A stretch of DNA of 9,864 bases from Pararhodospirillum photometricum DSM 122. GTDB lineage: Bacteria; Pseudomonadota; Alphaproteobacteria; Rhodospirillales; Rhodospirillaceae. The stretch is from contig NC_017059.1 in assembly GCF_000284415.1 (NCBI RefSeq), positions 1,584,894 to 1,594,757 on the forward strand, read 5' to 3'. The translations under genes were made by a program, and so were the position numbers. Below, one piece after another: positions 1 to 7,016 of this stretch; the first letter of the stretch is position 1; every line of letters begins with the position of its first letter. A model generated the notes under the pieces. The model was given only the letters and a program-made list of their open reading frames with translations, had not been told where the DNA came from and ran no database searches.

Positions 1-1045
1 GGCATGAGGAGGCCGAGCACACGGTTCTGGAAGCGCTGGCCTCCGGGCGCTTGGCCCACGCGTGGCTGATTTCCGGGCCCCAGGGGATTGGCAAGGCGAC
101 CTTTGCCTATCGCTTTGCCCGCCATGTCCTGCGCCATCCTCCCGAGGCCGGGGCCGACCTTCTGGGGGGGCGACCCGACTCCTTGGCCCTGGCCGAGGAC
201 GACCCGGTGTTTCGTCGGGTGGCCGCCGGGTCGCATGGCGATCTTCGGGTCATTGAACGCGGGTTCATGGAGGACAAGGCGGCGCGGCGCCGGGCGGAAA
301 TCGTGGTGGGCGATGTGCGCGATCTTGCCACCTTCATGGGGCTGACCTCGTCCGAAGGGGGCTGGCGCGTTGTGCTCATCGACGAGGCCGAGACCATGAA
401 CCGCAACGCGGCCAACGCCTTGCTCAAGGTCTTGGAAGAGCCGCCGCCGCGTTCCTTGCTGCTCTTGGTTTGCCATAACCCGGCCCGCCTGCCGGCCACG
501 GTGCGCTCGCGCTGTCGGCGCCTAAGCCTCAAGCCCCTGGCGCCCGAGGTGCTCGACACCCTTCTGGGCCGCGCCTTGCCTGACCTCGGTGGGGAGGACC
601 GGCGCATGGTCCTGGGGCTCGCCGAGGGCAGTCTAGGCCGTGCCCTGACCCTTCAGGCTCAAGGCGGTTTGGCCTTGTGTCAGGAAATGCTGGGCCTGAT
701 GGCCGGCGGCGGGCGACTGGACGTTCGGCGCTTGCATGCCCTGGGCGATCTGGTCGCGCGCGATGATGCCGCCTTTGCCGCCCTGGCTGATCTTTTGCCG
801 TGGTGGCTGGCCCGGGCCATTCGTGCCCACGCCTTGCTTTCCGGGGGCGCGCTTCCCGGGGGGGCGCTTCCCGGCGAAGAGGCCGTGATGCCTATGTTTT
901 TCGCCGCCGCCCCCTTGATCGCTGGGTCGAGGTGTGGGAAAAAGTCTCCACCCTGTTCGAGCGGGCCCGCGCCGTCCATCTTGACCGCAAACAGACGGTC
1001 TTGTCCGCCTTTCATCTGGTGGAGCGGACCTTCGCGCCTCCCTGA
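1..1045 (+). CDS. holB: DNA polymerase III delta' subunit, 5'-partial and apparently frameshifted
   Basis: Delta' is a non-motor subunit of the DNA polymerase III clamp loader, which loads the beta clamp during replication. The frame is open from base 3 with no start codon in the window, so the gene begins upstream; the TTG at 51 is internal. Visible motifs are a P-loop-type GPQGIGKAT (75-101), a DEAETM box near 381 and the SRC motif (507-515) typical of clamp-loader AAA+ proteins. The zinc-module cysteines of the E. coli protein are absent. The C-terminal collar domain (DRWVEVWEK onward, stop 1043-1045) lies one frame back from the N-terminal part. Reading ...MFFAAAP then LDRWVEVWEK restores a sensible protein if one C is missing from the run at 910-914. 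Without the shift, reading would run to 1118 into metG with an implausible tail. Since this gene is normally essential, a sequencing undercall is the likeliest cause. The neighbours metG and tatD fit the usual tmk-holB-metG-tatD cluster. Confidence 0.88.
843..872 (+). repeat. 15-bp tandem duplication inside holB
   Basis: Two adjacent 15-base units (843-857 and 858-872) differ at one base and each encode Gly-Gly-Ala-Leu-Pro. They lie in frame in the linker just before the C-terminal domain of delta', so the duplication lengthens the linker by five residues without changing frame. It is separate from the presumed indel at 910-914. Confidence 0.85.
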
Positions 1046-1087
1046 CGGGAAGGGCCCCTTCGTCTTCCGATCCGGGAGTTCTCCGCC

Positions 1088-2635
1088 ATGGCCGGGTCCA
1101 AGCCCCGCTACACCCTGACCACCCCCATTTATTACGTCAATGACAAGCCCCACATCGGCCATGCCTACACCACCTTGGCCTGCGATGTGCTGGCGCGTTT
1201 CAAGCGTCTTGATGGCTACGACGTCAAGTTTCTGACCGGCACCGACGAGCACGGCCAAAAGGTGGAGAAGTCGGCCCAGGCTGCGGGCGTCGATCCTCAG
1301 ACCTTCACCGATGGCGTGTCGGCCAATTTTCGCGATCTGGCCCGGGCCATGGGCTTTAGCAACGACGATTTCATCCGCACCACCGAGGCGCGTCACATCA
1401 AGGCCTGTCAGGCCTTGTGGACCACCTTGCTGGAGCGAGGCGAGATCTATCTTGGGGCCTACAAGGGCTGGTACTCGGTGCGCGACGAGGCCTTCCATGC
1501 CGAGGACGAACTCATCCGCGATCCCGACGGCAGCTTCCGCGCGCCCAGCGGGGCCCCCGTCGAGTGGGTTGAGGAGCCCAGCTACTTCTTCCGCCTGTCC
1601 AAGTGGCAGCAGCCCCTGCTGGATTATTACGCTCGCGTCCCCGATTTCATTGCCCCCGAGAGCCGGCGAAACGAAGTCATCCGCTTCGTCGAGGGGGGGC
1701 TGACCGACCTGTCGGTCTCGCGCACCACGTTCTCCTGGGGCGTGCCCGTGCCGGGTGACGATAAGCACATCATGTACGTGTGGCTCGACGCCCTGACCAA
1801 CTATATCACCGCCGTCGGTTATCCCGACACCACGGGCGAGTATGCCGAGCGCTGGCCCGCCGACTTGCACATGGTCGGCAAGGATATCCTGCGCTTCCAC
1901 ACGGTCTATTGGCCGGCCTTCCTGATGGCCGCCGGCCTGGAACCGCCCAAGCGGGTCTTTGCCCACGGCTGGTGGACCAACGAGGGCCGCAAGATCTCCA
2001 AGAGCGTCGGCAATGTCATCGACCCCCTGGCTTTGATCGAGACCTATGGCCTGGACCCCGTGCGCTATTTTCTGTTGCGCGAGGTGCCGTTTGGCAACGA
2101 TGGCGACTTCAGCCACCGGGCTATGGTCGGACGCATGAACAGCGAGTTGGCCAACGACCTGGGCAATCTCGCCCAGCGCACGCTTTCAATGATCGCACGC
2201 AACTGCGGGGGCGTCGTGCCCGAACCCGGGCCGCTGACCGAGGACGATCTGGCCCTTCTGGGGCCGGCCGAGGCCTTGTTGCCGACGATGCGGGCCGCCC
2301 TGGACCGTCAAGCCTTCCATGAGGCTCTGGAAAGCGTGTGGGTCGTTGTGCGCGCCGCCAACGGCTACGTTGATCGTCAGGCCCCCTGGGCCCTGCGTAA
2401 AACCGACGTGGCGCGCATGGGCACCGTGCTTTATGTTTTGGCCGAGGTCATCCGTCGCTTGGCCCTGCTCCTGCTGCCCGTGGTGCCCGACAGCGCCGGC
2501 CGGTTGCTCGAACAGGTGGGCCAGGACCCCGAGGAGCGGACCTTCGCCACCCTGGCACCGGGATATCGCCTCAAGCCCGGTCTCGTCCTGCCCGCGCCGT
2601 CTGGGGTGTTCCCCCGCTTTGTCGAGGAGGCCTGA
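1088..2635 (+). CDS. metG: methionyl-tRNA synthetase
   Basis: This cytoplasmic class I aminoacyl-tRNA synthetase charges tRNA-Met and initiator tRNA with methionine using ATP. The 515 residues show the HIGH signature at residues 22-25 (after TTPIYYVNDKP), the conserved GTDEHGQK stretch, and the KMSKS-loop variant KISKS at 302-306. An alpha-helical anticodon-binding region follows. There is no cysteine zinc knuckle in the connective region and no C-terminal tRNA-binding extension, which matches the short form common in alphaproteobacteria. The ATG at 1088 is preceded by GGGAG at 1074-1078, nine bases upstream, and the N-terminus begins as expected before the catalytic fold. The gene lies 42 bp after the inferred holB stop and reads as co-transcribed with it. 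A terminator-like hairpin follows 19 bp after its stop codon. Confidence 0.97.
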   Translation: MAGSKPRYTLTTPIYYVNDKPHIGHAYTTLACDVLARFKRLDGYDVKFLTGTDEHGQKVEKSAQAAGVDPQTFTDGVSANFRDLARAMGFSNDDFIRTTEARHIKACQALWTTLLERGEIYLGAYKGWYSVRDEAFHAEDELIRDPDGSFRAPSGAPVEWVEEPSYFFRLSKWQQPLLDYYARVPDFIAPESRRNEVIRFVEGGLTDLSVSRTTFSWGVPVPGDDKHIMYVWLDALTNYITAVGYPDTTGEYAERWPADLHMVGKDILRFHTVYWPAFLMAAGLEPPKRVFAHGWWTNEGRKISKSVGNVIDPLALIETYGLDPVRYFLLREVPFGNDGDFSHRAMVGRMNSELANDLGNLAQRTLSMIARNCGGVVPEPGPLTEDDLALLGPAEALLPTMRAALDRQAFHEALESVWVVVRAANGYVDRQAPWALRKTDVARMGTVLYVLAEVIRRLALLLLPVVPDSAGRLLEQVGQDPEERTFATLAPGYRLKPGLVLPAPSGVFPRFVEEA

Positions 2636-2654
2636 CCCCCCAGGACCGAGGAGC

Positions 2655-2690
2655 CTGGGGAGGCTCACCTCCCCAGCCTTTGGTTTTTTT
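2655..2690 (+). terminator. terminator-like hairpin between metG and tatD
   Basis: A 9-bp perfect stem, CTGGGGAGG (2655-2663) and CCTCCCCAG (2668-2676), closes a four-base loop and is followed by a run of seven T at 2684-2690. This is the form of an intrinsic terminator on the plus strand. It starts 19 bp after the metG stop and ends 39 bp before the tatD ATG, so it should reduce or end read-through into tatD. The arms belong to the palindrome family also seen at 5179 and 9072. Confidence 0.75.
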
Positions 2691-2729
2691 CCGACCGCAC
2701 GACGCCCGTTCGCGACAAGGAAGACGACC

Positions 2730-3509
2730 ATGTTGGTGGACAGCCATTGCCACCTGGATTTTCCCGACTTCGCCGAGGACCTGGACACGGTGGTGGCCCG
2801 GGCCCACACGGCGGGCGTCGGCACCGTGCTGACCATTGGGACCCATGTCACCCGCTTTCCGGCGGTGCTGGCCGTGGCCGAGCGGTTCCCCAACGTCTGG
2901 TGCACGGTGGGCATCCATCCGCACGAGGCGGGGCGGGAACCGGAAACCGACGCCGAAACCCTGGTGCGTCTTGCCCAGTCGCCCAAGGTGGTGGGCTTTG
3001 GCGAGACCGGTCTCGACTACTTCTACGACCACAGCCCGCGCGAGGCCCAGCAGCGCGCCTTTCGCGCCCATCTCGAGGCGGCGCGCTTGAGCGGCTTGCC
3101 CGTGGTCATCCATACCCGCGACGCCGACGAGGACATGGCGCGGATCTTGGAGGACGAGGCGAAGAAAGGGCCGTTCACGGGTCTGATCCACTGCTTTAGT
3201 TCCGGCCCGGCTCTCGCCCGCACCGCCCTCGATCTCGGGCTTTATCTCTCCATCTCCGGCATTGTCACCTTCCCCAAAGCCCAGAACGTGCGCGATGTTC
3301 TGGCCGAGGTTCCGGTCGAGCGCCTGCTCGTCGAAACCGATGCACCATACCTCGCGCCGGTGCCGTTTCGCGGCAAACGCAACGAGCCGGCCCACGTGGT
3401 GCACACGGCGGCCCGCGTGGCCGAGCTGAAGGGGGTAAGCGTCGAGGCGTTCCAGGCCCTGAGTACCGAGGCCTTTTTTCGCGTGTTTCCGCGCTGTTCG
3501 CGTCCGTAA
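2730..3509 (+). CDS. tatD: TatD-family metal-dependent hydrolase
   Basis: TatD proteins are cytoplasmic TIM-barrel metallohydrolases. Family members are reported as 3'-5' exonucleases or DNases and some act on D-aminoacyl-tRNA or in oxidative-damage repair; the in vivo substrate here is not shown by sequence. The 259 residues have the usual length and complete metal site: the N-terminal H-x-H pair (H6, H8 in DSHCHLD), E92 in GFGETGLDY, H128 in VIHTRD, H154 in LIHCFS and D204 in VETDAPYLAP. The C-terminal RGKRNEPAHVV motif is also typical. The frame is open upstream into metG, but the ATG at 2730 is chosen because the family N-terminus starts exactly there and AAGGA (2717-2721) lies eight bases before it. 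It follows metG as in many alphaproteobacteria, although a terminator-like hairpin separates them. Confidence 0.95.
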   Translation: MLVDSHCHLDFPDFAEDLDTVVARAHTAGVGTVLTIGTHVTRFPAVLAVAERFPNVWCTVGIHPHEAGREPETDAETLVRLAQSPKVVGFGETGLDYFYDHSPREAQQRAFRAHLEAARLSGLPVVIHTRDADEDMARILEDEAKKGPFTGLIHCFSSGPALARTALDLGLYLSISGIVTFPKAQNVRDVLAEVPVERLLVETDAPYLAPVPFRGKRNEPAHVVHTAARVAELKGVSVEAFQALSTEAFFRVFPRCSRP

Positions 3510-3522
3510 GCCGCAGGGGACG

Positions 3523-3582
3523 CGGGGCTGCCGCCCCGAACCCCGCCTGGAGGCTACGCCTCCAGACCTCCTCTTCTTTTTT
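3523..3582 (+). terminator. composite two-hairpin terminator after tatD
   Basis: Two stems follow the tatD stop. The first is CGGGGC (3523-3528) with GCCCCG (3533-3538). The second is CTGGAGGC (3547-3554) with GCCTCCAG (3558-3565) around a three-base loop, then a pyrimidine-rich stretch and six T at 3577-3582. This fits an intrinsic terminator for the plus-strand operon, ending directly before the stop codon of the convergent gabD. The second stem resembles a shortened form of the CTGGGGAGGC palindromes elsewhere in the window. Confidence 0.7.
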
Positions 3583-3584
3583 AT

Positions 3585-5051
3585 TTATTGAGCCTCCCCC
3601 AGCTCCGTAAAGTCATCGAGCCCGTACCGAGACCCCTCCCGCCCGATCCCCGACTCCTTGATGCCGCCAAACGGCGCCACCTCGGTGGAAATGATGCCCT
3701 CGTTGATGCCAACGATGCCGTATTCCAGGCCCTCGGCCACCCGCCACACCCGGCCCACGTCGCGGGCATAGAAGTAGGCGGCGAGACCAAACGGGGTGTC
3801 GTTAGCCAGACGGATCGCCTCTTCCTCGGTCGAGAAGCGATAGAGCGGCGCCACCGGGCCAAAGATCTCCTCGCGGGCAATGCGCATGTCGGCGGTGACG
3901 TTGGTCAGGATGGTCGGTTCAAAGAAGGTCCCCCCCAGGGCGTGCCGCTTGCCGCCCACCAGGGCACAAGCGCCCTTGCCCAGGGCATCCTCAACCAGGG
4001 CCTCGACCTTGGCCAACCCCTCGGCATTGATCAGCGGCCCCTGGGTCGCCTTGCCTTCCAGAGCCGGGCCCACCGTGATGGTCCGCACATGGGCCGCCAG
4101 CTTTTCGGCAAAGGCGTCGTAGACCTTGTCTTGGATCAACAAGCGGTTGGCGCACACACAGGTCTGGCCGGCGTTGCGGTACTTGGAGGCAATCGCCCCG
4201 GCCACGGCGGCATCGAGATCGGCATCGTCGAACACGATAAAGGGCGCGTTGCCGCCCAGTTCCAGCGAGACCTTCTTCACGGTGCCAGCGCACTGGGCCA
4301 TCAAGATCTTGCCGACCTCGGTCGAACCGGTGAACGACAATTTGCGCACCACCGGGCTGCCGGTCAAAACCCCGCCCACGGCGCGCGGATCAGCCGAGGT
4401 CACCACGTTGAAAAGGCCGGCAGGCATCCCGGCCTTTTCCGCCAGCACGGCCAGGGCCAGGGCCGACAGCGGGGTGTCCTCGGCCGGCTTGATGACCACG
4501 GGGCAGCCCGCCGCCAGGGCCGGGGCGACCTTGCGGGTGATCATGGCCGAGGGGAAGTTCCAAGGCGTGATCGCCGCCACCACGCCAATCGGCTGGCGCA
4601 GCACCAAGAGGCGCTTGTCGCGGCCGTGCGAGGGCACCACATCGCCATACAGGCGCTTGGCTTCCTCGGCAAACCACTCCACAAAGCTGGCGCCGTAGGC
4701 CACTTCGCCGCGCGCCTCGGTCAGGGGCTTGCCGTTCTCGGCGCTCATCAACAGCGCCAGGGCGTCTTGGTGCTCCATGATGAGGGCGTACCACGCCTTG
4801 AGCACAGTGGCGCGCTCCTTGGCCGTGCGCGAGCGCCACGCCGGCCACGCGGCCTCGGCGGCGGCAACGGCGCGTTCGGTTTCGGCGGCGCCCAGGTCCG
4901 GCACGCGGGCAATCTCGGCCCCGCTTGCCGGATCCAGGACCGGGAAGGTGCCGCCCGCATCGGCGTCAATCCAGGCGCCGGCAACATACGCCTTGCCCGG
5001 CAGCAGCCCGGCGGCGCAAACGGAGGCGAGGGCGGAGGATCCTTCGGTCAT
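3585..5051 (-). CDS. gabD: succinate-semialdehyde dehydrogenase, NAD(P)-dependent
   Basis: This aldehyde dehydrogenase oxidises succinate semialdehyde to succinate, the last step of 4-aminobutyrate breakdown and related routes into the citric acid cycle. The 488 residues resemble E. coli GabD along the whole length as I remember it. Key elements are TPWNFPSAMITRK with the catalytic-site Asn, the cofactor segment VIKPAEDTPLSALA, FTGSTEVGK, the general base E264 in LELGGNAPFIVFDDADLD, and the nucleophile C298 in NAGQTCVCANR. The C-terminal EVAPFGGIKESGIGREG is also characteristic. The ATG at 5049-5051 has AAGGAG (5057-5062) five bases upstream. No gabT or GABA permease is adjacent, so the source of its substrate is not revealed by context. 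The gene converges on tatD and diverges from the GGDEF gene. Cofactor preference (NAD or NADP) cannot be settled by eye. Confidence 0.95.
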   Translation of the reverse strand: MTEGSSALASVCAAGLLPGKAYVAGAWIDADAGGTFPVLDPASGAEIARVPDLGAAETERAVAAAEAAWPAWRSRTAKERATVLKAWYALIMEHQDALALLMSAENGKPLTEARGEVAYGASFVEWFAEEAKRLYGDVVPSHGRDKRLLVLRQPIGVVAAITPWNFPSAMITRKVAPALAAGCPVVIKPAEDTPLSALALAVLAEKAGMPAGLFNVVTSADPRAVGGVLTGSPVVRKLSFTGSTEVGKILMAQCAGTVKKVSLELGGNAPFIVFDDADLDAAVAGAIASKYRNAGQTCVCANRLLIQDKVYDAFAEKLAAHVRTITVGPALEGKATQGPLINAEGLAKVEALVEDALGKGACALVGGKRHALGGTFFEPTILTNVTADMRIAREEIFGPVAPLYRFSTEEEAIRLANDTPFGLAAYFYARDVGRVWRVAEGLEYGIVGINEGIISTEVAPFGGIKESGIGREGSRYGLDDFTELGEAQ

Positions 5052-5092
5052 GGTGGCTCCTTGAGGAGACTGGAGAGGGGAAAAAGCGTTCG

Positions 5093-5121
5093 AGGATACG
5101 GCAGCCTCGCCTCAATCCCAA
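5093..5121 (-). promoter_or_regulatory. candidate sigma70-type promoter of gabD
   Basis: Read on the minus strand, TTGGGA (5116-5121) and TATCCT (5093-5098) are separated by 17 bases, matching the -35 and -10 consensus at four of six positions each. Transcription would begin near 5086, giving a leader of about 35 bases before the gabD ATG that contains its strong ribosome binding site. Pattern match only. Confidence 0.4.
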
Positions 5122-5172
5122 GGGGCGACCTCATGGCAGGTCCGGGGCAAAATCAGGGCGATCAAGGGAATG

Positions 5173-5203
5173 AGGGGTCTGGGGAGGCCGCGCCTCCCCA
5201 GCC
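5173..5203. repeat. dispersed palindromic repeat, copy between divergent genes
   Basis: The arms CTGGGGAGGC (5179-5188) and GCCTCCCCAG (5192-5201) form a 10-bp perfect stem around a three-base loop. Including flanks, 5173-5203 matches the reverse complement of 9070-9100 at all but one loop position. Here the element lies between the divergently transcribed gabD and GGDEF genes, so it terminates no gene seen in the window. It is followed by TTAAAAAA and not by a T run. The rest of the 203-bp gap 5052-5254 holds the gabD promoter candidate and no convincing gene. Confidence 0.8.
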
Positions 5204-5254
5204 TTAAAAAACCCCCTGCCCGCCTGCGGCGCCCTGGAAGGTCTGCTGCGCCAG

Positions 5255-5854
5255 ATGACCGTGCCTCTCCAAGTGGCGGTTGAGCGAGAAATCTTGCATC
5301 GAGCCCTTGATCTCGAGCGCCAGCGCTTTTACGAAACCGCCATCCGCGATCCCCTGACCGGCTTGTTCTCGCGCTATTACATGCAAGAAGCCCTGGGACG
5401 GCTCATGGATCTGCACGACCGCGATCCCCATGCCGCCGTGGGGGTGATCATGGCCGACATCGACCACTTCAAACACGTGAACGACCGCTATGGTCATGCC
5501 CAGGGCGATGAGGTCTTGCGGGCCGTGGCCCGCTGCCTGATGAGTGACATGCGGCCCAGCGATCTGCCGGTTCGGCTGGGCGGGGAGGAGTTTGCCATCT
5601 TCGTGGTTGGCAGTTCCTTGGAAACCCTGCGCGTCATGGCCGAACGCCTGCGCGGCGCGGTGGCCGAGCTCGACTTTGGGGCGCCGATGACGCAGAGCAT
5701 CACCGCGTCGTTTGGCGTGGCGGTACGCTCCCCCGGCGAATCCCTGGCCAGGGTGCTGGAACGGGCCGACGACGCGCTGTACCGGGCCAAGGAAGGGGGG
5801 CGCAATCGGGTGTGCGCGGCGGGAGGACCAACGGCGTCCTTGACCCCGGACTGA
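5255..5854 (+). CDS. GGDEF-domain diguanylate cyclase, probably N-terminally truncated
   Basis: The product should condense two GTP into cyclic di-GMP, the second messenger that controls motility and surface attachment. In 199 residues it has a helical lead-in (about 1-30), DPLTGLFSRYYM, the metal-binding MADIDHFKHVND, the active-site GGEEF at 109-113, the inhibitory-site R-x-x-D (R100-D103, RPSD) exactly five residues before it, and the late TASFGVA and ADDALYRAKEGGRN segments. It thus looks catalytically competent and product-inhibited. No sensory domain or membrane segment remains. The frame stays open upstream to a stop at 5171, and 5213-5254 reads as plausible coding sequence (ALEGLLRQ before the Met), so the ATG at 5255 may be internal to a gene whose 5' part was lost. 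GGAAGG lies 13 bases before the ATG, a poor spacing. It converges on the lysR gene. Confidence 0.88.
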   Translation: MTVPLQVAVEREILHRALDLERQRFYETAIRDPLTGLFSRYYMQEALGRLMDLHDRDPHAAVGVIMADIDHFKHVNDRYGHAQGDEVLRAVARCLMSDMRPSDLPVRLGGEEFAIFVVGSSLETLRVMAERLRGAVAELDFGAPMTQSITASFGVAVRSPGESLARVLERADDALYRAKEGGRNRVCAAGGPTASLTPD

Positions 5855-5872
5855 GGCCAGAAAAGGAGGGAA

Positions 5873-5888
5873 GGCTGGGAGCCCAGCC
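5873..5888. terminator. short inverted repeat between convergent genes
   Basis: GGCTGGG (5873-5879) and CCCAGCC (5882-5888) are separated by only two bases, so a hairpin would use six pairs and a four-base loop. It lies in the 44-bp gap between the converging GGDEF and lysR stop codons. On the minus strand it is followed by a T-rich but broken tract. A weak terminator for lysR, or for both genes, is possible. Confidence 0.4.
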
Positions 5889-5898
5889 CCCTCACCTT

Positions 5899-6843
5899 TC
5901 AGGCCCCGGGCTGGGCCACGAGCACGGCGCCCGGGGGGTGGTCGCGGGCCCAGGTCTCGGCCTCGGCCAGGATCCACTCGCGAAAGGAACGCACTCCGGG
6001 GCGGGTGAGGTGGCTCGGGGGGCAGACCAGCCAGTATTTCATGGGATTGGGCACCCGGAAGTGGAAGGGCTCGACCAGACGGCCGGCCTTGATGTCCTCC
6101 TCGACGATCACGGTGCGCCCCAGCATCACGCCCTGACCGTCGATACATGCCTGGATGGCCAGGGCCGAATCGAGATAGCCCGGGCCACGCGCCGGTCGCA
6201 GGCCATCAACCCCACCGAGCCCCAGGGGGTCGAGCCACGAGGCCCAGGAGATCCCCACGTCTTGCAAAAGCACATGGAAGCGCAGATCGGACGGCGCGGC
6301 CAACGGACGCGCGCCGCGCAGCAAGGCCGGACTGCACACCGGAAACAGCTCTTCCTCCAACAGCAGATCGGCATGCAGGCCATCGGCGATCTTGCGGGCC
6401 ATGCGAATCGCCACGTCCACGCCGTCCCCGGCAAAGGAAGCGAGTTCCATGCTGGTGTGCAGGCGGACGGCCACCTCAGGGTGGGTGTTGATGAAGGCAC
6501 TGAGACGGTGAACCATCCACTTGATGGCGAAACTCGACATTGTGGACAGTGTGAGATTGCCCGCTCTCGGGTCATGGCGCACGAGGGCCGCGGTGGCCTC
6601 GGCGATTTCGTCGAGCGCCTGTCCCACCGCCACGGCATAGACCTGCCCGGCCTCGGTGAGCACCACCTGTTTGTTGCGTCGGCGAAAAAGATCAACGCCC
6701 AGCCAAGTCTCCAGGCTGCGGATCTGGTGGCTGACGGCGGCTTGCGTAACCCCAAGATCCTGGGCCGCCAAGGTGAAGGACAGCCGCCGCGCGGCAACGG
6801 AAAACGTTCTGAGTGCGTTAAGGGGGGGAAGCGAAGGCGACAT
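5899..6843 (-). CDS. LysR-family transcriptional regulator, GcvA-like
   Basis: This cytoplasmic DNA-binding regulator has 314 residues, normal for the family. The winged helix-turn-helix occupies about residues 8-67: PLNALRTFSVAARRLSFTLA, then the recognition helix QAAVSHQIRSLE at 34-45, then LFRRRNKQVVLTEAG. The two-lobed effector domain covers about 95-300. The N-terminal PLNALR and the late NPMKYWLVCP are typical of the GcvA subgroup, but that resemblance does not show glycine cleavage as the target. The ATG at 6841-6843 has AAGGA (top strand 6852-6856) eight bases upstream. It is divergent from the DUF1127-EamA operon with a 173-bp shared gap holding a T-N11-A box, the classical layout in which a LysR protein represses itself and activates its divergent neighbour. 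Its inducer is unknown and is perhaps the substrate of the exporter. Confidence 0.93.
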   Translation of the reverse strand: MSPSLPPLNALRTFSVAARRLSFTLAAQDLGVTQAAVSHQIRSLETWLGVDLFRRRNKQVVLTEAGQVYAVAVGQALDEIAEATAALVRHDPRAGNLTLSTMSSFAIKWMVHRLSAFINTHPEVAVRLHTSMELASFAGDGVDVAIRMARKIADGLHADLLLEEELFPVCSPALLRGARPLAAPSDLRFHVLLQDVGISWASWLDPLGLGGVDGLRPARGPGYLDSALAIQACIDGQGVMLGRTVIVEEDIKAGRLVEPFHFRVPNPMKYWLVCPPSHLTRPGVRSFREWILAEAETWARDHPPGAVLVAQPGA

Positions 6844-6859
6844 TCTCCACGTCCTTCGG

Positions 6860-6874
6860 ATTAGTTTTCCTCAT
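6860..6874. promoter_or_regulatory. candidate LysR-type operator (T-N11-A)
   Basis: ATTAG (6860-6864) and CTCAT (6870-6874) form an imperfect inverted repeat with a five-base spacer, giving the T-N11-A pattern (T6861, A6873) that LysR proteins bind. ATTAG is the complement of CTAAT, the core reported for E. coli GcvA. The site lies 17 bp upstream of the lysR ATG, where bound protein would also affect its own promoter. Confidence 0.45.
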
Positions 6875-6937
6875 GCAACCCGGCAACATTACTCGTTTGT
6901 GGTTTAAGAGGCCAGGGCGCAAGATGATTTTGTTGGT

Positions 6938-6975
6938 GGGGATGACCCTTCATCTCCCCCCCGCTCCCCCCCGCT
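6938..6975 (+). repeat. stem plus tandem C7-GCT repeat ahead of the DUF1127 gene
   Basis: GGGGATG (6938-6944) can pair with CATC and the following C run (6951-6959, one bulged T) around a six-base loop. Overlapping this are two exact copies of CCCCCCCGCT (6956-6965, 6966-6975), followed by CTCTCTC. The tract ends about 40 bp before the DUF1127 start and would lie in its leader if transcription begins upstream. A clear promoter was not found. Confidence 0.5.
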
Positions 6976-7016
6976 CTCTCTCATTCCCGACAGTCATCCC
7001 AACGAGGAGGTTCATC

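Noticed and set aside
925..1118. Unshifted C-terminal tail of holB overlapping the metG start
   Set aside because: The Pro/Ser-rich tail does not resemble delta', whereas the alternative frame gives a good collar domain ending at 1045.
680..2116. Long minus-strand open frame opposite holB and metG
   Set aside because: Shadow of high-GC coding DNA; metG on the other strand has complete catalytic motifs, and this translation shows no recognisable domain.
3588..5207. Long plus-strand open frame opposite gabD
   Set aside because: Gly/His/Arg-rich shadow translation without motifs; gabD fully explains the region.
5134..5207. 24-codon plus-strand ORF starting MAGPGQNQG
   Set aside because: Runs through the palindromic repeat, has no ribosome binding site and no recognisable product.
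5812..6864. Plus-strand open frame opposite lysR
   Set aside because: Overlaps the well-supported LysR gene almost completely and has low-complexity composition.
6897..6925. TTGTGG-N17-CAAGAT as promoter of the DUF1127 operon
   Set aside because: Only three of six matches in each box; not better than chance.
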